From NCBI RefSeq assembly GCF_001269385.1, contig NZ_CXOO01000032.1, forward strand, positions 1 through 39,347: DNA of 39,347 nt. The letters run 5' to 3'. Positions 15,507-24,579 of this stretch are shown one piece after another. Source of the stretch: Limnohabitans sp. DM1 (lineage in GTDB: Bacteria; Pseudomonadota; Gammaproteobacteria; Burkholderiales; Burkholderiaceae_C). How positions within the stretch are numbered: position 1 is the stretch's first letter; every line of letters starts with the position of its first letter. Both the position numbers and the translations under genes were made by a program. The notes beneath the pieces are model-generated. The model did no database searches. It saw only the letters and a list, made by a program, of their open reading frames with translations, and had not been told where the DNA came from.

Positions 15507-16126
15507 GCAGCCAAGTCCCCACGGGCCAACAAGCGGCCCTGCCGGTCCACCACAAAGCCCTCACCCAGCCCTGGGTAGGCCCCGGTCAAGCCGGTCATGA
15601 TGACCTGGTGCGTGACCCACACCTCGGTGCGGCCGGCGGGCAGCGCCTGCAAGCGCTCGCGCAAAGCCTGTTGTTGAGCTGCCGGATCGCCCTGCCCGGC
15701 AAAGGTGCTGTTGAGCGCGGGCCAATCCTCGTAAGCGCCAAAAGCCAGCCGCGCCGTGTCTTGGCAGCGGCACCACTGGCTGCTGCGCACCGCGTCGGGC
15801 TTGAAGTTTTGTGCTTGCAACCAAGCCCCCAAGGCCCTTGAAGCTTGTCGCCCCTCCTCGCTCAGGTTTCGTTGGGTGCGGCACTGGCCGATCACAAAAC
15901 CCGGCGGATCGCCCAAGCCCGCTTCGGTGGCGGCGTGGCGGATCAGCAGCACACCGCCGCTTTGCCGCCAAACGGCCAACAACTGCGCCCGTGTCGCGCT
16001 CTGTGCGGACTGCGCCCCAGCCAAGACAGGCACGCCGGCCAGCCAAGGCGTGACCACGGTTGCCCCCAAACGGGTCAAGGCCGAGCGGCGCGACACACCA
16101 GACGGCGCGCGAGCGGTGGGCGTCAT
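15503..16126 (-). CDS. Histidine phosphatase family protein with Tat-like leader
   Basis: About 207 residues. The catalytic-type motif is LLIRHAATE (RHA where many members have RHG), with the second histidine in VTHQVIMTGL, as in branch-2-like phosphoglycerate-mutase-fold phosphatases. The leader reads SRRSALTRLGATVVTPWLAG, a plausible twin-arginine signal, so the protein probably works in the periplasm. ATG 16126 has GAGG eight bases upstream and begins 10 bases after the DsbA-like stop. Many secreted members of this family are annotated without a known substrate, and none can be assigned here. Confidence 0.85.
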   Translation of the reverse strand: MTPTARAPSGVSRRSALTRLGATVVTPWLAGVPVLAGAQSAQSATRAQLLAVWRQSGGVLLIRHAATEAGLGDPPGFVIGQCRTQRNLSEEGRQASRALGAWLQAQNFKPDAVRSSQWCRCQDTARLAFGAYEDWPALNSTFAGQGDPAAQQQALRERLQALPAGRTEVWVTHQVIMTGLTGAYPGLGEGFVVDRQGRLLARGDLAA

Positions 16127-16136
16127 ACCGCGCGCC

Positions 16137-16793
16137 TCAAGACACTTCGCCCGAGGCGATGCGGCGCAACGCCTGCTCGAACACCTCGACCGGCTGGCCA
16201 CCCGAGATCAAATGCTTGTCGTTGATGATGACCGCAGGCACCGAGCGGATGCCCGCCTGGGTGTAGAACTGCTGGCGCTCGCGCACTTCGGCCGTGTGGG
16301 CATCGCTTTGCAGCACCGCACGGGCGCCCGCCACATCCAGCCCGGCAGCGGCCACGCCCGCGAGCAAAACTTCAGCGTCTTCTACGCATTCGGCGCGGCC
16401 CTGGTATGACTCCAAAAAGGCTTTTTTGAGTTGGTGCTGCGCCCCAGTACCCTGGCCCTCAGCCCAGTGCAGCAAGCGGTGCGCGTTGAAGGTGTTGTAC
16501 ACCCGGCCGCGCCCACCCGGGTGAAACTCAAAACCCACCTCGGCCCCGCGTGCGGCAATGGTTTGGCGAATTTGCGCCTGCTGCTCGGGCGTGGAGCCAT
16601 ATTTTTCGGTCAGGTGCTCGCCCAGGTCCTGCCCGCCAGGGGGCATGTGCGGGTTCAGCTCAAAGGGCTGAAAGTGCAGGTCGGCCTGCACCACGCCGCC
16701 CAGGCGCTCCAGGGCTTTTTCCAGAGCGCCCAGGCCCACGGCGCACCAGGGGCAGGCGATGTCAGAGACGAAATCGATTTTCAAAGCGGTCAT
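16137..16793 (-). CDS. DsbA-family oxidoreductase (FrnE-like)
   Basis: A 218-residue cytosolic DsbA-fold protein with active-site CPWC in FVSDIACPWCAVGL and the cis-Pro loop in GIRSVPAVIIND. FELNPHMPPGG and NTFNAHRLLHWA are typical of the FrnE/DsbA subgroup related to 2-hydroxychromene-2-carboxylate isomerases. It has no signal peptide. It is the first gene of the five-gene redox operon and faces aroQ across a 186-base divergent region. Probable role is thiol-disulfide exchange in the cytoplasm. Confidence 0.9.
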   Translation of the reverse strand: MTALKIDFVSDIACPWCAVGLGALEKALERLGGVVQADLHFQPFELNPHMPPGGQDLGEHLTEKYGSTPEQQAQIRQTIAARGAEVGFEFHPGGRGRVYNTFNAHRLLHWAEGQGTGAQHQLKKAFLESYQGRAECVEDAEVLLAGVAAAGLDVAGARAVLQSDAHTAEVRERQQFYTQAGIRSVPAVIINDKHLISGGQPVEVFEQALRRIASGEVS

Positions 16794-16979
16794 GTTCGGC
16801 TTTCAGGGCGTCATTCAAAGCGCTTGGGCTGAGGCCCCAGCGCGGGTTTGTCAAAACCATCGCGTCCACCCGACTGGTAATTGGGCAACGGTCATTTGGA
16901 CAGGATATTGCCGCAAATCACCGACAATCGCAGATCCGGCACCCAATGCCCATGATCCATCGAGCGATAGAGACCCCCC

Positions 16980-17417
16980 ATGAACATCCTTGTCCTGCAC
17001 GGCATCAACCTGAACATGTTCGGCAAACGCGACCCGGCCCAGTACGGCACGACCACGCTGGACGAGATCAACACCCAACTGAGCGCTCTGGGCCAGACCC
17101 TGGGCGCACAAGTCGAGTGCTTTCAGACCAACTTTGAAGGTGAAATGGCCGAGCGCATCCACCGCGCCCACGCCGATAGCGTGCAGGCCGTGGTCATCAA
17201 CGCAGGGGCCTGGACGCACTACAGCTACGGCATCCGCGACGCGCTGGCCATCCTCAAGTGCCCCATCATCGAGGTGCACATGTCCAACATCCACGCCCGC
17301 GAGGCGTTTCGCCACCACTCGGTGATCGCCGACATTGCCAAAGGCCAGATTGCCGGTTTTGGTGTGGACAGCTACCTGCTGGGCCTGCGCGCCGCGGTCT
17401 CGGCCATCCAAGGCTGA
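16980..17417 (+). CDS. aroQ: Type II 3-dehydroquinate dehydratase
   Basis: A 145-residue enzyme that removes water from 3-dehydroquinate to give 3-dehydroshikimate in the shikimate pathway. Motifs are LHGINLNMFGKRDPAQYG (Arg and catalytic Tyr present), VINAGAWTHYSYGIRDAL (Asn and catalytic His) and IEVHMSNIHAREAFRHHS. Usual family wording is NGPNLN and PGAYTHTS, so this copy is somewhat divergent, but all catalytic positions look conserved. It is a single-gene unit divergent from the redox operon. A second, more typical aroQ elsewhere in the genome is possible. Confidence 0.93.
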   Translation: MNILVLHGINLNMFGKRDPAQYGTTTLDEINTQLSALGQTLGAQVECFQTNFEGEMAERIHRAHADSVQAVVINAGAWTHYSYGIRDALAILKCPIIEVHMSNIHAREAFRHHSVIADIAKGQIAGFGVDSYLLGLRAAVSAIQG

Positions 17418-17491
17418 TCGAGGCCGACGTTCAGCTTGATCCGCCAGCGCAAGGGGTCAAGCACCTCGTCTTCATGAACCAACGCAGCCAG

Positions 17492-18373
17492 TCATCCGTT
17501 TGCTGAAAGTGCCTTGAGCAAGGCCGCAGTGAAGGGCCCATCTGCTTCGTACTGCACCCAGTGCCCTGCCCTCTGCACCACCTGCCAGTGGCCCCAATGG
17601 CGTGCCATGTGGGGCATGGCAGCAGCCAACTCCGACAAGCGCCCACGGTACAGGGCGTCGTGCTCGCCAAAAATCGCGCTCACCCGTGCGGACAACTGCG
17701 GCAAAGTCCGCGCCACGATGTCGGTCGATGACAACCGCCTGCGCGGCATGCGGTCGCGCTGCACATTGGCCGCGTGCAGGTGCAAGGCCAACCCGTCCAA
17801 GGCCTCGGGGGCGTGCAGCATGAGGGCCATGAGGTTGTGGCGGTGCACCGCCTCTTGCGCTTCGGGCGTGGCCAAATGCCGCCAGCCTTTGAGCGGGATG
17901 CGATCGGGCACCGTCAGGCCCATGCCGGGCGCGCCCACCAGCACCAATTGCTTGGCGTCTTGGGGGTGCGCGGCCAACCACAAGGCCCCGGCCATGCCCC
18001 CAAAAGAAAAACCCGCCACGCACACCGGTCCGGCGCACAGCCCAGCGGCTTGCAATTGCTGCAGGCCCGAATGCAAGTGCGGGGGCAAGTCGTCCACATC
18101 GGTGCAGCCCTCTGGCAAGTCCGAGTCGCCAAAACCCGGCAAGTCGGGCACCAGCACGCGCCAGCCCGCATCGCGCAGGGGGGCAATGCAGCGCAGCCAA
18201 TGTGTCCAGCTGCCACTGCCGCCATGCAGCAAGACCAGTGTTGGTGCAGCGACATGCCCCCACGCATGCCAGACCATGCGGGCCGATGCCCAAGAGGTCT
18301 CGTGGCGCTCGGCCCTGGCCAAAGCGACGGCGAGATCGGACGGCAAAAAATCAGGCAAAACAGCAATGGACAT
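17492..18373 (-). CDS. Alpha/beta hydrolase
   Basis: About 293 residues of the alpha/beta hydrolase fold. LVLLHGGSGSWTHW provides the oxyanion-hole HG, VLVPDLPGFGDSD follows, the nucleophile elbow is VAGFSFGGMAG (Ser), an acid candidate is in FGEHDALYRG, and the catalytic His is in VQRAGHWVQYE. Start chosen at ATG 18373 (MSIAVLPDF), because residues before it in the longer frame are not family-like. Convergent with aroQ. The substrate is not readable from sequence. Confidence 0.87.
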   Translation of the reverse strand: MSIAVLPDFLPSDLAVALARAERHETSWASARMVWHAWGHVAAPTLVLLHGGSGSWTHWLRCIAPLRDAGWRVLVPDLPGFGDSDLPEGCTDVDDLPPHLHSGLQQLQAAGLCAGPVCVAGFSFGGMAGALWLAAHPQDAKQLVLVGAPGMGLTVPDRIPLKGWRHLATPEAQEAVHRHNLMALMLHAPEALDGLALHLHAANVQRDRMPRRRLSSTDIVARTLPQLSARVSAIFGEHDALYRGRLSELAAAMPHMARHWGHWQVVQRAGHWVQYEADGPFTAALLKALSANG

Positions 18374-18475
18374 AAGGCGGGAGGGCGTCAAAAAAAGTAG
18401 ACGGTGGTTGAACAACAGGGTTGGAGCCAAGCACTCGGCCATGTCAACAAGCTGGCCGCTGACGGCTTCGCCGAA

Positions 18476-19657
18476 TCAGCCGGGCACCTGTGGCTTGGGG
18501 TGTTGCAAACGCCAGACCTTCCATGCCGCGGCAGTGGCCACGGCGCTGGTGGCGATGCTGGCCACAAACACGCTTTGCAGGCCCCAGCGCTCACTGAGCA
18601 AACCGCCCAGCAAAGCCCCGATCACCCCCGGAAAGCCATAGGCCACCACGGTGTACAGCGCCTGCCCGCGTCCGCGCAAGCGGCCCGGAAAATGGTGCGA
18701 AACCATGGCGATGCAGACCGTGTGGTGTGTGGCAAAGGTGATGGCATGCAGCGTTTGCGCCAAAAGCAAAATCCACAGCACGTCGGCCCAGGCGGCCGTC
18801 ATGCCCATGCGCAGCAGCATCACCGCCGAGCAGGCGACCAGCCAGCCGGTCAAGGGCACGCGCGGCAGCCAACGCGACTGGGTGAAAAACCAGACCACTT
18901 CCACCGCCACCGACAGCGCCCACAGCACGCCGATCATGGTTTTGCTGTAACCCAAAGAATCCAGGTAAAGCGAGAAGAAAACGTAGATGCCAATGTGCGA
19001 AAGCACATGGAAAAACGTGGACGCAAAAAACCACTGCACCGGTTTTTGCCGCAGCACGGGCATGACCGACACATGCTCGCGCACCTGGTGCGCCGCCTCC
19101 TTGATGTCGGGCATCCACCACACGCTCAGCAGCACGGCAGCCAGGCTGAACACCGTCCAGCCCGGGAAATGCTTCATGCCAAAGGCTTCGAACCAGGCCC
19201 CGGCCACAAACACCGTGACCAGAAAACCCATGGACCCCCACAGCCGCACCCGGCCATAACGCTTGGTGTCAAATGCGCCGTTTTGGCTGACCAGGTGCGC
19301 CATGGCCGCTTCGCTCATGGGCATCATGGCGCTGGTGTGGGTGAACATCAGCAGCAACACCAGGCCCAAACCCACAGGGCCCCAGTCCCAAAACAGCAGG
19401 CAAGCCGTGGCAAATGCCACCCCCGCCCCGATGCGCAGCAGCTTGACCCGCTCACCCGTGCGGTCGCTGATGGCCCCCCAGGCATAAGGTGAAAACAAAC
19501 GCGTGGTGGCCTGCACGGCCGTGAGCATGCTGATGGTGAGCAGACTCAGGCCCATGTCCTGCAGCCACAGCGGCAGGTAGGGGTTGAAAAATCCGATGTG
19601 CGCGAAGTAACTGGCCGACAACGCGGCAAAAGGCATGAGCTGACGGCGTGGCGTCAT
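18476..19657 (-). CDS. MFS transporter, HcaT/nucleoside-symporter-like subgroup
   Basis: A 393-residue inner-membrane protein with about twelve helices. The opening FAALSASYFAHIGFFNPYLPLWLQDMG, the first-loop SPYAWGAISDRTGERVKLLRIG and the RYGRVRLWGSMGFLVTV motif are typical of the MFS_1-like group that includes the 3-phenylpropionate permease HcaT. The substrate is unassigned. It starts 3 bases after the aroC stop and is likely transcribed with it. Confidence 0.88.
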   Translation of the reverse strand: MTPRRQLMPFAALSASYFAHIGFFNPYLPLWLQDMGLSLLTISMLTAVQATTRLFSPYAWGAISDRTGERVKLLRIGAGVAFATACLLFWDWGPVGLGLVLLLMFTHTSAMMPMSEAAMAHLVSQNGAFDTKRYGRVRLWGSMGFLVTVFVAGAWFEAFGMKHFPGWTVFSLAAVLLSVWWMPDIKEAAHQVREHVSVMPVLRQKPVQWFFASTFFHVLSHIGIYVFFSLYLDSLGYSKTMIGVLWALSVAVEVVWFFTQSRWLPRVPLTGWLVACSAVMLLRMGMTAAWADVLWILLLAQTLHAITFATHHTVCIAMVSHHFPGRLRGRGQALYTVVAYGFPGVIGALLGGLLSERWGLQSVFVASIATSAVATAAAWKVWRLQHPKPQVPG

Positions 19658-19660
19658 GCC

Positions 19661-20758
19661 TTAAGGCTTGGCGGCAGCAATGGGCGGCAAATCGTGCGCC
19701 ACATCGCCGCATTGGGCGCGGTGCTGCAAGGCGTGTTCCATGACCACCAAGGCCAGCATGGCCTCGGCAATCGGGGTGGCGCGGATGCCCACACAAGGGT
19801 CGTGGCGGCCTTTGGTGATGACCTCGGTGGGCTGGCCTGCTGAATCAATCGAATCGCGGGCGATCAGGATCGAACTGGTGGGCTTGATGGCGATCGACAC
19901 CTCGATGTCTTGCCCGGTGCTGATGCCGCCGAGCACACCGCCCGCGTTGTTGCCCACAAAGCCTTGAGGCGTGAGCGCGTCGCCAGCGCTGCTGCCCTTT
20001 TGCGTGACGCAGCCAAAGCCCGCGCCAATTTCCACGCCCTTGACGGCATTGATGCCCATCATGGCGTAGGCGATGTCGGCGTCGATCTTGTCAAACAGCG
20101 GCTGGCCCAGGCCCACGGGCACGCCTCGGGCCACCACGCGCAATCGCGCACCACACGAGTCGCCCGACTTGCGCAGCGCGTTCATGTAGTCCTCCAGCGC
20201 CGACACATCGGCCACGGGGGCAAAAAACGGGTTGTTCGGCACATGGTCCCAGCTCTCAAAGGCAATCGGCACGTCACCGATTTGGGTCATGCAGCCGACA
20301 AAGGTGGTGCCGAATTTTTCCTTCAGCCACTTCTTGGCTACGGCACCTGCCGCGACCATGGGGGCGGTCAGGCGGGCCGACGAGCGGCCGCCGCCCCGTG
20401 GGTCACGCAGGCCGTATTTGCGCCAATAGGTGTAATCGGCATGGCCCGGGCGGAAGGTCTGCAGGATGTCGCCGTAGTCCTTGCTGCGCTGGTCGGTGTT
20501 GTTGATCAGCAGGCAAATCGGGGTGCCGGTCGTCAGTCCTTGGTAGACGCCCGAGAGGATTTGTACCGCGTCGGGCTCGTTGCGCTGGGTGACGAATTTG
20601 CTGGTGCCCGGACGGCGTCGGTCCAGGTCGGGCTGGATGTCGGCCTCGGAAAGCGGCATGCCCGGGGGGCAGCCGTCAATCACGCAGCCAATGGCCGGGC
20701 CGTGGGATTCACCAAAGTTGGTGACCGAGAAAAGTTGTCCGAAGGTATTGCCGCTCAT
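19661..20758 (-). CDS. aroC: Chorismate synthase
   Basis: A 365-residue enzyme making chorismate from 5-enolpyruvylshikimate-3-phosphate with reduced FMN, the last common step to aromatic amino acids and folate. Signature segments are [61 protein letters not shown] and [12 protein letters not shown]. Length matches the family. It is divergent from trmB across 44 bases and heads an aroC-MFS unit. Confidence 0.98.
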   Translation of the reverse strand: MSGNTFGQLFSVTNFGESHGPAIGCVIDGCPPGMPLSEADIQPDLDRRRPGTSKFVTQRNEPDAVQILSGVYQGLTTGTPICLLINNTDQRSKDYGDILQTFRPGHADYTYWRKYGLRDPRGGGRSSARLTAPMVAAGAVAKKWLKEKFGTTFVGCMTQIGDVPIAFESWDHVPNNPFFAPVADVSALEDYMNALRKSGDSCGARLRVVARGVPVGLGQPLFDKIDADIAYAMMGINAVKGVEIGAGFGCVTQKGSSAGDALTPQGFVGNNAGGVLGGISTGQDIEVSIAIKPTSSILIARDSIDSAGQPTEVITKGRHDPCVGIRATPIAEAMLALVVMEHALQHRAQCGDVAHDLPPIAAAKP

Positions 20759-20802
20759 GGGCCGGGATTATCCCAGAGCGGCGCCGCCTACAATTCGCAC
20801 CC

Positions 20803-21540
20803 ATGACTGACAACACCTCCACCGAGAGCCATAAGCCTTCAGGCATCCCCGCCGATGTGCCTTTTTTGCGCACCGTCAAAAGCTATGTGCTGCGCGCTGG
20901 CCGCACCACCATTGGCCAAGCCAAGGCCTATGAACTGTATGGCCCGGCCAATTTGCTCACCTACACGCCCGGGGCTTTCAACGCCGCCGCCGCCTTTGGC
21001 CGCACAGCGCCGCTGATACTGGAAATCGGCTTTGGCATGGGCGAGGCCACGGCGCACATCGCCAAAGTGCGGCCCGATGACAACTTTTTGTGCTGCGAAG
21101 TACACGAGGCGGGTGTCGGCGCCCTGCTCAAACGCATCGGCGAGCAGGACATCCACAACATCCGCATCCTGCGTCATGACGCTGTGGAAGTCATCGACCA
21201 CATGCTGCCCGAGCAAAGTCTGGACGGTGTGCACATCTACTTTCCTGACCCCTGGCACAAAACCAAGCACCACAAACGCCGCCTGATCCAGGCCGAATTG
21301 GTCAACAAGTTGTCCAAGCGGCTCAAGGTGGGCGGCTACCTGCATTGCGCCACCGACTGGCAGCCCTATGCCGAGCAGATGATGGACGTCATCAGCGCCG
21401 AAAAACTGCTGCACAACACGGGCGATGCCGCGCAAGGCGGTTACGCACCTAAGCCCGATTACCGGCCTTTGACCAAGTTTGAAAACCGGGGCCTGAAGCT
21501 GGGCCACGGCGTGTGGGATCTGGTGTTTCGCCGGGTCTGA
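20803..21540 (+). CDS. trmB: tRNA (guanine-N7-)-methyltransferase
   Basis: A 245-residue SAM-dependent enzyme forming m7G46 in tRNA. The SAM site [15 protein letters not shown] and the family signature [21 protein letters not shown] are present, as is the late TKFENRG segment. It is followed 11 bases later by a pseudouridine synthase gene, giving a small RNA-modification operon. Confidence 0.97.
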   Translation: MTDNTSTESHKPSGIPADVPFLRTVKSYVLRAGRTTIGQAKAYELYGPANLLTYTPGAFNAAAAFGRTAPLILEIGFGMGEATAHIAKVRPDDNFLCCEVHEAGVGALLKRIGEQDIHNIRILRHDAVEVIDHMLPEQSLDGVHIYFPDPWHKTKHHKRRLIQAELVNKLSKRLKVGGYLHCATDWQPYAEQMMDVISAEKLLHNTGDAAQGGYAPKPDYRPLTKFENRGLKLGHGVWDLVFRRV

Positions 21541-21551
21541 GCTGTGCCGCC

Positions 21552-22463
21552 ATGGCCCGCCCCGCACGCCATGCCCAACTGCCCACCCGCGACGGGGTGA
21601 GCGCCAGTTGCGTGGCCTTGCCTGTTGGTGCTTGGCCCACGGTGCTGGATTTTCTGAGTGAGCGTATGGGCAGCGTGACGCGCGCCCATTGGGCCGAACG
21701 CATGCGCCAGGGCCTCGTGCTCGCCTCACAAGGCCATGCCCTCCCCCCCGAGCAAGCATTTTTGCCCGGCCAACGCATCTACTACTACCGCCACCTGGAC
21801 AACGAGCCGCAGCTGCCGGTGCAAGCGCGCATCGTGTTTGAAGACGAACACCTGCTGGTGGCCGACAAACCACACTTCATGCCCGTGACCCCGACGGGCC
21901 GCTACGTGCAGCAAAGCCTGCTGGTGCAACTCAAGCGCATGACTGGCTTCACCGACCTGACCCCGGTCCATCGCATTGACCGGGAAACCGCCGGTCTGGT
22001 GCTGCTGAGCAAACGCCCGCAAGACCGCGACGCCTACCAGGCCCTGTTCAGAAACCGGCAAGTCCACAAACACTACTTGGCGGTGGCGCCCTGGCGAGCC
22101 GATCTGGTGCAGCCGCGCGCGCACACCAGCCGCCTGGCCGAAGACAGCGTGTTTTTCAAAATGCGCGAAGTGCCGGGCGAGCCCAACAGCGAAACCCGCC
22201 TGCAGATGCTGCGCACCGAAGGTGAGCGCGCGCTTTATCAACTGGAGCCCGTCACCGGCAAACGCCACCAGCTGCGGGTGCACATGCTCTCGCTGGGCGC
22301 CCCGATTGAAGGCGATCAGTTTTATCCCGAAGTCTTGCGCGGCCCCGATGAGGCCGAAGACTTCAGCAATCCCCTGCAATTGCTGGCTGCGCGCATCGCC
22401 TTCAAAGACCCCGTCACGGGGCAGGAACGCTCATTCACCAGCGCTATGTCTTTGAACCTGTGA
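21552..22463 (+). CDS. RluA-family RNA pseudouridine synthase
   Basis: About 303 residues. The catalytic motif is PVHRIDRETAGLVLLSK, with the Asp that attacks uridine. VFEDEHLLVADKPHFMPVTP precedes it and GKRHQLRVHMLSLGAPIEGDQFYP follows, as in the RluA family. The target RNA (rRNA or tRNA) cannot be fixed from sequence. ATG 21552 follows the trmB stop closely. Its last 33 bases overlap the end of the convergent TetR gene. Confidence 0.92.
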   Translation: MARPARHAQLPTRDGVSASCVALPVGAWPTVLDFLSERMGSVTRAHWAERMRQGLVLASQGHALPPEQAFLPGQRIYYYRHLDNEPQLPVQARIVFEDEHLLVADKPHFMPVTPTGRYVQQSLLVQLKRMTGFTDLTPVHRIDRETAGLVLLSKRPQDRDAYQALFRNRQVHKHYLAVAPWRADLVQPRAHTSRLAEDSVFFKMREVPGEPNSETRLQMLRTEGERALYQLEPVTGKRHQLRVHMLSLGAPIEGDQFYPEVLRGPDEAEDFSNPLQLLAARIAFKDPVTGQERSFTSAMSLNL

Positions 22464-23057
22464 CCTGAGCAGCAGCTGCTGTAGATGCGCCAGCGCTATA
22501 TGCGCAGACGAACGCACCACCGCCGGGTCCACCTTGGCGCGCTGCAGCACAAATAAACCCAGCAGCAGCGTGGCCAGAAACTGGCCTTCTTGCACGGTAT
22601 TGACCTCCGGGCGAATGACCCCGTCTTCACGGGCGTTGCTCAGGGCCTTGCTCAATGCCGCGCTGATGCGCGCCACATGCGCGTGCACAAACACCTGGCT
22701 GCCTGAGTCCTCGGCACCGCGCTCGGTGGCGCAATTGCACATGAAGCAGCCCAGCTCCGAGCCCGGCTCTCCGGCCGCTGCGGCAAAGCCCGCCAACATC
22801 GCCTCGATCTGCGGTAAACCGGCATCTTCGGACTCCAGCGCCCGGAAATGCTGATCCACCACCTCCTGCGCATACAGCTGGAGCGCGGCCTCATACAGAT
22901 TTTGCTTGTTGCCGAACTCTGCATACAGGCTGAAACGGTTCACCCCCATGGACTCCACCAGAGTCTGCGTGGAGGTGCCATGGAAACCATCGCGCCAAAA
23001 AAGATCCATGGCCTTTCTGGCGATGTCCGAGCGTTCATACTTTTTGCTACGTCCCAT
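22431..23057 (-). CDS. TetR-family repressor
   Basis: A 208-residue regulator. The N-terminal DNA-binding domain reads ARKAMDLFWRDGFHGTSTQTLVESMGVNRFSLYAEFGNKQNLYEAAL, as in TetR proteins; the C-terminal part, with CFMCNCATE, is typical of the subgroup annotated with TetR_C domains. GGGGA lies upstream of the ATG. It is divergent from an SDR gene across 65 bases that contain a 9-bp inverted repeat over the promoter, so it probably represses both itself and the SDR until a ligand binds. Its end overlaps the pseudouridine synthase end. Confidence 0.92.
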   Translation of the reverse strand: MGRSKKYERSDIARKAMDLFWRDGFHGTSTQTLVESMGVNRFSLYAEFGNKQNLYEAALQLYAQEVVDQHFRALESEDAGLPQIEAMLAGFAAAAGEPGSELGCFMCNCATERGAEDSGSQVFVHAHVARISAALSKALSNAREDGVIRPEVNTVQEGQFLATLLLGLFVLQRAKVDPAVVRSSAHIALAHLQQLLLRSQVQRHSAGE

Positions 23058-23085
23058 CTTTTTCCCCGAGTTCTTTGTGATTATA

Positions 23086-23109
23086 ATTTCTAACCAATCA
23101 GTTAGAAAT
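23086..23109. promoter_or_regulatory. TetR-type operator overlapping a divergent promoter
   Basis: ATTTCTAAC (23086-23094) and GTTAGAAAT (23101-23109) form a perfect 9-bp inverted repeat with a 6-base spacer. It overlaps TATAAT at 23082-23087; because ATTATAAT (23080-23087) is self-complementary, the same bases also offer a -10 for the leftward tetR gene (23085-23080). A repressor sitting here would block both genes. Confidence 0.75.
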
Positions 23110-23122
23110 AAGGATTTTTCTC

Positions 23123-23920
23123 ATGCACAACTTCAAACAACGTTATGGCTCCTGGGCCTTGGTCACAGGCGGCACCTCGGGCATTGGCGCCGCGTTGGTC
23201 CAGCAACTGGCTCAAGAAGGCCTGAACATCGTGATGGTGGCCCGAAACGCCAGCCAGCTCAACACCCAGGCCGAAAAGCTGCGCCAGCAAACCGGCGTGC
23301 AGGTGCGGACCATCTCGGCAGACCTGACAAGGCCCGATGGCCTGGAACGCGTGCTGGAAGCAACACAAGACCTGGCCATTGACATGCTGGTGCCCTGCGC
23401 AGCCATCGAAACCATTGGTCTGTTTGTGGAATCGTCCCAGGACCGCCACCAGGGGATGGTGCACATGAACGTGATCGCCCCCATGACACTGGCACGCCAC
23501 TTTGGTGCGGGCATGGCCCAGCGCGGACGTGGGGCGATCTTGTTTGTCTCCAGCCTCTCGGGCTGGATGCCGCAACCCTTCATGGCCCAATACGGGGCCA
23601 CCAAGTCCTACGTCATGGGTCTGGCCGCAGGTCTGCACTTCGAAATGAAAGGCCTGGGGGTGGATGTGTCGGTGCTCTCGCCCGGCCCCACCGACACGCC
23701 CATGGCAGCGGCCACAGGCATTGACTTTGCGTCCATGGGCATGAGCATCATGCGCCCCGAAGAGGTGGCCGCCTGCGGACTGGCCGCCCTGGGCCGCAAG
23801 CTGGACGCCGTGCCCGGCCCGCGCAACAAAATGATGGCCTTCATGATGAGCCGCCTGATGTCACGCGGCTTGGCGGGCACCATGTTCAAAATGATGATGG
23901 GGCGAGCCCTTAAGCGCTGA
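23123..23920 (+). CDS. Short-chain dehydrogenase/reductase under TetR control
   Basis: A 265-residue SDR. The cofactor site is VTGGTSGIGAALVQQL; VARNASQL suggests NADP preference, since Arg follows the second strand. The catalytic Ser is in FVSSLSGWMP and the Tyr/Lys pair in YGATKSYVMGLA; SPGPTDTPM follows. AAGGA lies about 10 bases before ATG 23123. The C-terminus is rich in Met (MMAFMMSRLMSRG, MFKMMMG) and could associate with membrane. Substrate unknown; regulation by the divergent TetR gene is likely. Confidence 0.92.
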   Translation: MHNFKQRYGSWALVTGGTSGIGAALVQQLAQEGLNIVMVARNASQLNTQAEKLRQQTGVQVRTISADLTRPDGLERVLEATQDLAIDMLVPCAAIETIGLFVESSQDRHQGMVHMNVIAPMTLARHFGAGMAQRGRGAILFVSSLSGWMPQPFMAQYGATKSYVMGLAAGLHFEMKGLGVDVSVLSPGPTDTPMAAATGIDFASMGMSIMRPEEVAACGLAALGRKLDAVPGPRNKMMAFMMSRLMSRGLAGTMFKMMMGRALKR

Positions 23921-23946
23921 GAGCACTCTCTGCTTATTGGGCACAT

Positions 23947-23968
23947 GTCGGACTCTGCGAGTGCCGAC
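23947..23968. terminator. Hairpin in the gap between convergent SDR and TlpA-like genes
   Basis: GTCGG/CCGAC and ACTC/GAGT pair into a nine-base-pair stem with one bulged G and a three-base loop, 27 bases after the SDR stop. It lies between convergent genes and could serve both, but no T-run follows on either strand, so termination is a guess. Confidence 0.35.
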
Positions 23969-24020
23969 CTGCAGGCCAATGCATCGGTTAGGACAGTGGT
24001 CGCAGACGACGACAGTGGGT

Positions 24021-24539
24021 TTATTGATCGAGTTTGAGGCCATTCAGCCAGGCTCGGGCTTCTGGCCCATTCCAGTTCAGCGCACCCTGGATGCGCCAGC
24101 GGGCCTGGCCGTCTGCCCCGATCAGCACCGTGGTCGGAAAAACTCGAACACCCCACTGCCGGGCTATCTCGCCTGATTTATCGAGCACCACAGGCAAACG
24201 GATGCGATTGCCAAAGACAAAAGTGGTCACTTTGGACGCAGACTCCTTGACGTCAACCGTGATGACCACCGGGTTGCCACCACTGGCGTCGCTCAAGGCC
24301 TGCAAGGACGGCAGCTCTTGCTTGCAAGGGCCGCACCAGGTGGCCCAAAAGTTCAGCACCACCAACTTGCCTTTGAGATCGGCCGTGTTCCACGTCTGCT
24401 CGTTCAAATCCGTCATCTGAATGACGGGAGAAGGCAAGGATGCGGGCCAGGCCGATTTCTCATACTGAGCCTGGGCAGCACTGGCCACCAAGGCCAGAAC
24501 TACGCCCATCACCGCACCCTCCCATAGCTGGCAAGTCAT
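24021..24539 (-). CDS. TlpA/ResA-like periplasmic thioredoxin
   Basis: A 172-residue thiol-disulfide protein. Signal peptide MGVVLALVASAAQA near the N-terminus, active site FWATWCGPCKQELPSL and cis-Pro loop VRVFPTTVLIGADG are clear. Such proteins reduce periplasmic disulfides, often in cytochrome c or electron-transport assembly. ATG 24539 has GAGG upstream; a TTG at 24575 would add residues with no clear function. It follows alaS by about 40 bases on the same strand and is probably expressed with it. Confidence 0.92.
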   Translation of the reverse strand: MTCQLWEGAVMGVVLALVASAAQAQYEKSAWPASLPSPVIQMTDLNEQTWNTADLKGKLVVLNFWATWCGPCKQELPSLQALSDASGGNPVVITVDVKESASKVTTFVFGNRIRLPVVLDKSGEIARQWGVRVFPTTVLIGADGQARWRIQGALNWNGPEARAWLNGLKLDQ

Positions 24540-24579
24540 CAAAATCGCGCCTCGACAGATGTTGAGCACCGCCAAAGAC

